From: Enterobacter asburiae
GTDB taxonomy: Bacteria > Pseudomonadota > Gammaproteobacteria > Enterobacterales > Enterobacteriaceae
Reading direction: 5' to 3'
Length of the DNA: 46,644 bases
Assembly: GCF_021440515.1 (NCBI RefSeq)
Contig: NZ_JAKCMV010000023.1
Location: 1 to 46,644 of the forward strand
The translations under genes and the position numbers were made by a program. Of the stretch, positions 44,982 through 46,644 are shown one piece after another. Position 1 is the stretch's first letter; each line of letters starts with the position of its first letter. The notes beneath the pieces are model-generated. The model was not told where the DNA came from and ran no database searches. It was given only the letters and a program-made list of their open reading frames with translations.

Positions 44982-45305
44982 ATGATCGCAGTCATTTTCG
45001 AAGCCAACGCCGAGCCCGCGCATCAGGCGCGCTATCTGCAACTGGCCGCCGAGCTGAAACCGCTGCTGGCGGACATCGACGGCTTTATTGATATTGAACG
45101 TTTTCAGAGCCTGACCACTGACGGCAAAATCCTGTCGCTCTCCTGGTGGCGGGACGAAGAGGCTATTCGTCGCTGGAAGCAGAACCTGTTTCACCAGGCC
45201 GCGCAGGCCGAGGGGCGGGAGTCGATTTTTGCCTGTTACCGCATTCGCGTGGCGCAGGTAGTGAGGGAATATGCTTCTGAAACCGGAGGGCGTGCCGATG
45301 TATGA
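44982..45305 (+). CDS. Antibiotic-biosynthesis-monooxygenase (ABM) domain protein
   Basis: 107 residues with the ABM ferredoxin-like dimer fold: MIAVIFEANAEPAHQARYLQLA, then GFIDIERFQSLTTDGKILSLSWWRDEEAIRRWKQN. Members range from cofactor-free monooxygenases to haem-degrading proteins; substrate here unknown. First of three overlapping genes (ABM, ACT, ArsR). Confidence 0.88.
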   Translation: MIAVIFEANAEPAHQARYLQLAAELKPLLADIDGFIDIERFQSLTTDGKILSLSWWRDEEAIRRWKQNLFHQAAQAEGRESIFACYRIRVAQVVREYASETGGRADV

Positions 45306-45696
45306 CGTTCATGTGATTTTTAACGATCTTCCCGGCGAACTGGCGCGCTTTGGACAACTTCTTGGGCAACATGGCGTGGGGCTGGAGGGCGGTGGCGTGT
45401 TTGGCCGGGCGGCGCATTTTCTGGTTGAAGAGGGCGAGAAGGCCCGGCAGGTGCTGACGGATGGCGGCTTTAACGTGCAGGCCGTACGTAAGCCCATCGT
45501 CAGAAAACTCAGGCAGGAGCGCCCTGGCGAGCTGGGGGAAATTGCCGCCGCGCTGGCCGCTGCGGGCGTGTCTGTTCTTACCCAATACAGCGACCACGCG
45601 AATCACCTTATTCTGCTGACCGATGATGATAAGCTGGCTGCCGAGATCACCGAACCCTGGGCTGCACATGCTAAAGACCCGCACCACCCCCGATAA
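45298..45696 (+). CDS. ACT-domain-like protein
   Basis: 132 residues with two ACT-type halves: MYDVHVIFNDLPGELARFGQLLGQHGVGLEGG and RPGELGEIAAALAAAGVSVLTQYSDHANHLILLTD, the latter a typical ligand-binding unit. Start ATG 45298 overlaps the preceding stop by eight bases. May bind a small molecule to govern the operon; function unproven. Confidence 0.82.
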   Translation: MYDVHVIFNDLPGELARFGQLLGQHGVGLEGGGVFGRAAHFLVEEGEKARQVLTDGGFNVQAVRKPIVRKLRQERPGELGEIAAALAAAGVSVLTQYSDHANHLILLTDDDKLAAEITEPWAAHAKDPHHPR

Positions 45697-46369
45697 TCAC
45701 GCCGCGCTGGAGCAGGCCGTGGCCGCGATAGCCGCCGCGATGGCCGATCCGTCGCGGGTGAAAATGCTCTGCGCGCTGATGGACGGGCGGGCGTGGACCG
45801 CCACCGAGCTGAGCGCGGTGGCGGATGTCGCTCCTTCAACCGCCAGCGGGCATCTCGCCCGGCTGGTGGAGGGCAGGCTGATCGGCTGTCTCTCGCAGGG
45901 AAGGCATCGCTATTACCGCCTGGCCGGGCACGAGGTGGCAGAGCTTGTCGAGCAGATGATGGGGCTGTCGTGGAGCCGGGTAGCGCCGCCGGAGACCACG
46001 GCTCCTCCGTCCATGCGCGAGACACGCACCTGCTATGACCATCTGGCGGGCAGGGTCGCGGTGCAGATCTATGACTTTATGCAGGCCGAAGGCTGGCTTG
46101 AGGCAGACGGTTCTGCGCTGACGCCGTATGGCCGGGAACAGTTCCTGAAGCTCAGCATCCCGTTACGTGCTCATCCCCGCCGCAGGGCCTGCTGCGCCTG
46201 CCTCGACTGGAGCGAGCGGCGGTTTCATCTGGGCGGTGAGGCCGGCGCGGCGCTGCTGATACATCTGGAGAATAAAGGGTGGATTAAGCGGGTAGAGGGG
46301 TACAGGGAGGTGGTGGTGACGGCTTCAGGGAAGGAGGCCATTGCCAGATATTTTTCCCCTGCGGTTTGA
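45668..46369 (+). CDS. ArsR-family winged-helix regulator
   Basis: 233 residues. Winged helix near 12-90: AAMADPSRVKMLCALMDGRAWTATELSAVADVAPSTASGHLARL, with wing SQGRHRYYRLAG. The long C-terminal part (to 233) has Cys-rich RRACCACLDWSERRFH and is unlike short metal-sensing ArsR; it may sense a small ligand or redox. ATG 45668 overlaps the ACT gene by 29 bases, so all three are cotranscribed. A frame starting earlier is a longer reading of the same gene. Confidence 0.85.
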   Translation: MLKTRTTPDNHAALEQAVAAIAAAMADPSRVKMLCALMDGRAWTATELSAVADVAPSTASGHLARLVEGRLIGCLSQGRHRYYRLAGHEVAELVEQMMGLSWSRVAPPETTAPPSMRETRTCYDHLAGRVAVQIYDFMQAEGWLEADGSALTPYGREQFLKLSIPLRAHPRRRACCACLDWSERRFHLGGEAGAALLIHLENKGWIKRVEGYREVVVTASGKEAIARYFSPAV

Positions 46370-46371
46370 TG

Positions 46372-46456
46372 CCCTCACCCCGGCCCTCTCCCACAGGAAG
46401 AGGGAGGAGGGCCCGGAACAATCCCCTCTCCCTGTGGGAGAGGGTTAGGGTGAGGG
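46372..46456. repeat. Inverted pair of CCCTCTCCC repeats after the ArsR gene
   Basis: CCCTCACCCCGGCCCTCTCCC (46372 on, on the complement) and CCCTCTCCCTGTGGGAGAGGG then TTAGGGTGAGGG (46424-46456) face each other, so the whole 85 bases can fold into a large hairpin, ending the operon. Same family as 40053-40085. Confidence 0.75.
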
Positions 46457-46644
46457 GGAACATACGGCTCTGGTGGTCATTCCGTTCACCTTAGGTTACT
46501 TGCTTCTATGTCAGCACACGACTTGTGAACGTGCCATGGGGGCTCACCGCCCGGGCTCCCGGCAAGAAAATCGCCGCTTCGCGGTGACCCTCAGCTTATT
46601 CCTTCAGGCTATCGGGTCGGGCACCAGCCTGCATCCATGCAGGC
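46457..46644. other. Unassigned window end
   Basis: 188 bases without a supportable gene. A short minus-strand frame ends here (ARPDSLKE stop) and may be the tail of a gene beyond the window, but there is too little to judge. Confidence 0.3.

Noticed and set aside
1..46644. CRISPR array, tRNA, rRNA
   Set aside because: No regularly spaced repeats and no tRNA or rRNA cloverleaf or conserved core were seen on either strand.
46457..46644. A gene ending on the minus strand
   Set aside because: Only a short frame with a stop is seen at the edge; too little sequence to support it.

Overview
The window looks like a chromosomal segment of an Enterobacter-type member of the Enterobacterales. The right third carries genes typical of that group, including a FosA very like the intrinsic Enterobacter enzyme, roxA/ycfD, yjiR-yjiS and a ferrioxamine-type TonB receptor. 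Those genes are GC-rich, while the left two thirds are patchier, with AT-rich genes, three insertion sequences and many anti-phage genes. The left part is therefore read as a defence/mobile island and the right part as host backbone.

Layout. At 1-6236 a first type I restriction-modification set lies on the minus strand (hsdR, terminator, hsdM, and an hsdS cut by the window edge). An IS2-group IS3-family element (6320-7652) sits just upstream of it. A stand-alone TIR-domain protein follows (7808-8791). At 8862-12457 is a small satellite/prophage-like module: a zinc-ribbon protein, a YfjJ/inovirus-Gp2-type replication protein, an AlpA-type regulator and a frameshifted unknown gene, with several inverted repeats. 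From 12553 to 16712 two different IS903-group elements bracket two exported proteins and two small genes of unknown function. The second IS has no target duplication and truncates the genes on both sides. From 16694 to 23184 is a complete type IB (EcoAI/EcoEI-like) hsdRMS set with a truncated NucS-like nuclease at its 3' end.

At 23490-28035 are a 1173-residue SF1 helicase/phospholipase-D-type nuclease fusion with the architecture of type II Mokosh, and a predicted phosphorothioate-sensing HNH restriction enzyme. At 28186-28812 is an SOS-type SymE toxin gene with a LexA box and a candidate antisense SymR RNA. A small membrane protein follows, then a PAAR-colicin DNase effector with its Im9-like immunity protein, whose toxic tip differs in base composition from its body.

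The backbone part (31918 to the end) holds a second tryptophanyl-tRNA synthetase with what looks like a complete Trp-codon attenuator, fosA, a VOC protein, a ClpP-like protease, roxA, a YmgB-like protein, a DUF2171 protein, an AraC regulator with a siderophore receptor, yjiR/yjiS, a second MocR regulator divergent from an AhpD-like protein, a GNAT/DUF1778 toxin-antitoxin pair, and a three-gene monooxygenase/ACT/ArsR operon.

Together the left genes form layered DNA-based immunity: two methylation systems, modification-dependent cleavage, a helicase-nuclease, and a TIR protein that could act by abortive infection. SymE next to hsd genes, plus yjiR/yjiS further along, recalls the E. coli immigration control region. 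I saw no tRNA, rRNA or CRISPR array. All family assignments come from reading motifs and remembered family sequences; no search was run.
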